Source: Nemopilema nomurai (lineage: Eukaryota; Cnidaria; Scyphozoa; Rhizostomeae; Rhizostomatidae). Taken from it: 64,000 nt of DNA. A model generated the notes under the pieces. That model made no database searches. It saw only the letters and a list, made by a program, of their open reading frames with translations, and was not told where the DNA came from. A program made the position numbers and the translations under genes. The stretch covers positions 1,784,075 to 1,848,074 of the forward strand of contig ML133395.1 in assembly GCA_003864495.1 (NCBI GenBank), read 5' to 3'. Of this stretch, positions 61,676 through 64,000 are shown one piece after another; within the stretch, counting starts at the first letter, position 1; every line of letters begins with the position of its first letter.

Positions 61676-63191
61676 AGTGAGCTCTAAGTCTCCAGACTTT
61701 AAACCCTTGAAGACTTTAAACCCTTGCCTTGGACAAGAAGTGGATTTTGATCACTAGTCGTGTCCCATTTCCCCATCAAAGAATGTCTGAGCATTGGTCG
61801 AGGTTATTGATTTTTTTAACCGAACTACTGCTATAAGAAACACGCATGTCATTGATTTATCATTGACGTTATTCTATTGGAAAGGGGATAGAGACTGTAG
61901 GAATGGGGAAAGGGGCTGTAAGCCAAAAGAAAAGAATTTGATTTTAAAAAGTTCAGCATCAAACATTACCTCTGTTGATTCGGGCAAAAGTAAGGGGGAA
62001 ATCTTTTGCATGAAAGGCTAGGTTTAGCATTCATTCAATTAACTTTAATAAGAAATTTATTAAGTTTTGAAAAACTTGCACAGTGTGCAAAACATAGTTA
62101 ATATTCAAATTGTAAGAAAGGAGGCTATAAAAAAGGGAAAGAAGGCTCAGTTTGAACGAAATAGATTAAGAAGAGATTATTAAAATAGGATATTTATTTA
62201 AGAAAAGTAAACTTGCTTTCTTATACAAAAAGAATTTCCAAGGTAACCATTATACAAAACATTACAAAATTAGCAAAGAAAATTTTGCAATTATGTAGCA
62301 AATGCAAAAACAATGGAAAGCTTTTAGCATAAAGAAATTGTTTGGAGTGGCAGGTTGAGTTGAAGAGTGAGTTGTCATTTATTCAGAAAAAATGCATGCT
62401 TCCTAGGACAAAACCACAATTTTCATCTTTTCAAATTACAACAATTCACCCAAAAGCTTGTGTAAACTAGTTTGGTTACGAAGAGTTTATGAAGTTCAAA
62501 TTAAAATGCTCACATGTACTTTCAAAAGGTGTATGCTTCTACCAGCAAACCACAAGGAGGTAATTTATACTAGTTGACAGTACAATAGTTCTTGTTCCTC
62601 AACTGCTTATAAACTGATTCTGTGAATCATAAATCATTTATTTGGAAAACAAATACAGCAAAAGATTCTTAAGTTCATTATAATCGTCCTTCCTTGCTAC
62701 AAAACAATATTAAGCTGGCAGTAAATTTTCATATTCAACATAACTGCAAAGGGAAATACAAGATACGGATAACTTATGAATGCATACCTATAAAAGCATA
62801 CCAAGAATGACCAATTAAATATGCAAAAAGTTATAAATACAATTGGGAATGGGGCCTAACTAACCTAGAAAGCCTTTGAACAAAGGCAGATTCAAGAGGG
62901 CTTGTGTGTGAATGGCTGTCAAAATCTGTATAAATAACATCACACAAATAGTTTGTGGACTAATTAGGATTTGGCCTTTAGTTATTAGGAGAAATGAAAA
63001 AAGCTTGGTGCTTATAGGCAGAGTCTTGTCTAGTTTTTGCTTTCAATCTGGGGACTGCTAAACAGGGCACACTTAGAATTTTTGTGTGTAGAAAAATGCT
63101 GCTACAGATGTGAGCATAGTGCTGTAAATGGAATAAAACTGTTAGTTAGAAATGATTTCACATAAAATGTTTCATATTCCATGGTATTATT

Positions 63192-64000
63192 TCAATTTAA
63201 AAACACCTGTGTAATTTGTTCCTGCAAATCTGAAACCCCCTCTGTGGAAGGTGCTCCTCCACATTGCACTTGCACACTTGCATACTCAAATCTGTCATCT
63301 ACGAGCTTCTGCTTAATTTCCTCTATCATATCATTGATTGGAACAGAAAGGTCTTTGTCTCTTTTGCTCAACACTATGATAACAGGAATATGCAATAATG
63401 CTTCTAGCTGCAGAACCTCTTCTAAAGTTGCCAATGTGTCTTGGAGCAAACTGCCATCTGATGAGTCTATAACATACATGAGCAAATCGGTACCATTGAC
63501 AAACTTGCTCCAGTATTCTCTGTACCTTTCAGACCCACCAACTAAAAAAAACATTTGATAAAAGTATTTAAGTAAAAATCTCATTATTATTGGTTTACTT
63601 TTTCCTATGCCACACAGAGGTGTGATTTGAAGAAAAAGCACAACTACATATATTAGATTCACAAGCTCACTATCTCTATGGAATAAATATCAAATATTTA
63701 TAAGACTTGGCAAAAATTGATTTGTCCCTCATATGTCATTCTCACATATGTCATTGTCACATACATCGCATACGTCACATATTTTACTTAATAAATTGTG
63801 CAATGTTTTAACTTAGAAATAGCATGATAATTTGTTTGCCGTTATCACAGCAAGTTTCTCGCATCAAAAAGACATGAGGCAAACTCAACAAAAAAGTAAG
63901 GTAAAGGAACATAAATATTATCAATGAGTTAAGACATACTTTCCATGATGTCCAGCCTTTGGTTTATGTTTGTTATGCAAACAACATTGAAACCATGGGT
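63192..64000 (-). CDS. ARL9/ARL10-like small GTPase, 3' two exons (runs off the window)
   Basis: An ADP-ribosylation-factor-like GTPase of the ARF family. Exons seen: 64000-63940 (open at the window edge) and 63541-63192 (stop TGA), joined A|TT to give Ile. The sequence reads THGFNVVCITN (switch I, the conserved PT.GFN region), DIMEIGGSERYREYW (switch II), VNGTDLLMYVIDSSDGS, VIIVLSKRDKDL (G4 region) and a C-terminal helix ending LQEQITQVFLN. The usual WD.GGQ is EIGGS here, so both the Asp and the catalytic Gln are replaced, as in ARL9/10. The G4 motif NKxD is SKRD. The P-loop exon must lie beyond 64000. Family placement is by motif pattern; subtype is uncertain. Confidence 0.86.

Larger units (their letters stand above)
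57874..63191. other. 5.3-kb region between homeobox and ARL genes, no complete gene recognised
   Basis: The left part is the presumed promoter of the minus-strand homeobox gene; the right part contains the ARL 3' UTR. In between are a GC-rich foldback element (60576-60712) and one exon-like plus-strand frame (61534-61675). Frames at 58496-58968, 59431-59864 and 60218-60705 show no recognisable family. Confidence 0.55.

Overview
This is intron-rich, AT-rich animal nuclear DNA. Seven protein-coding genes can be rebuilt exon by exon from GT-AG (occasionally GC-AG) junctions whose phases match. The families are all metazoan: SLD5, a glycogen-targeting PP1 subunit, NSE4, CEP83, KCMF1, an EMX/NOT-type homeobox and an ARL9/10-like GTPase. 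Small genomes introns full of short inverted-repeat elements and decayed LINEs, together with the look of the homeobox gene, suggest a cnidarian such as a coral or anemone. That assignment is inference only. There is no rRNA, CRISPR array, operon or other prokaryotic feature.

Layout. 1158-9423 (+): GINS4/SLD5, seven exons, with the N-terminal exon not found. 16426-17355 (+): an intronless PPP1R3 gene behind a cluster of CCAAT boxes. 17.4-24.1 kb: no gene seen, but a decayed LINE (minus strand) and a 389-bp inverted-repeat element. 24127-29833 (+): NSMCE4A/NSE4, ten exons, with a tandem pair of tRNA-like SINE units in intron 1 and a 22-bp minisatellite in intron 8. 32563-45236 (+): CEP83, 24 exons and 679 codons, with one clear GC-AG intron. 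46601-53421 (+): KCMF1, seven exons and 400 codons. 55124-57873 (-): two-exon EMX-like homeobox gene of 274 codons. 63192 to beyond 64000 (-): the 3' part of an ARL9/10-like gene, which runs off the right edge.

The genes do unrelated housekeeping and developmental jobs: replication (GINS4), SMC5/6 genome maintenance (NSE4), glycogen metabolism (PPP1R3), centriole distal appendages (CEP83), ubiquitin ligation (KCMF1), transcription (homeobox) and small-GTPase signalling (ARL). Nothing in the sequence links them functionally beyond being neighbours.

The unexplained structure is mostly repeats. There are two TTAA-flanked miniature elements with shared ends, two elements with TACACACTTTTTTATAAG-type ends, a GC-rich foldback element with internal 22-bp units, and several recent direct duplications. 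I found no convincing new multi-gene system. The more interesting points are the GC donors, the degenerate GTPase motifs of the ARL protein and the short-inverted-repeat families.
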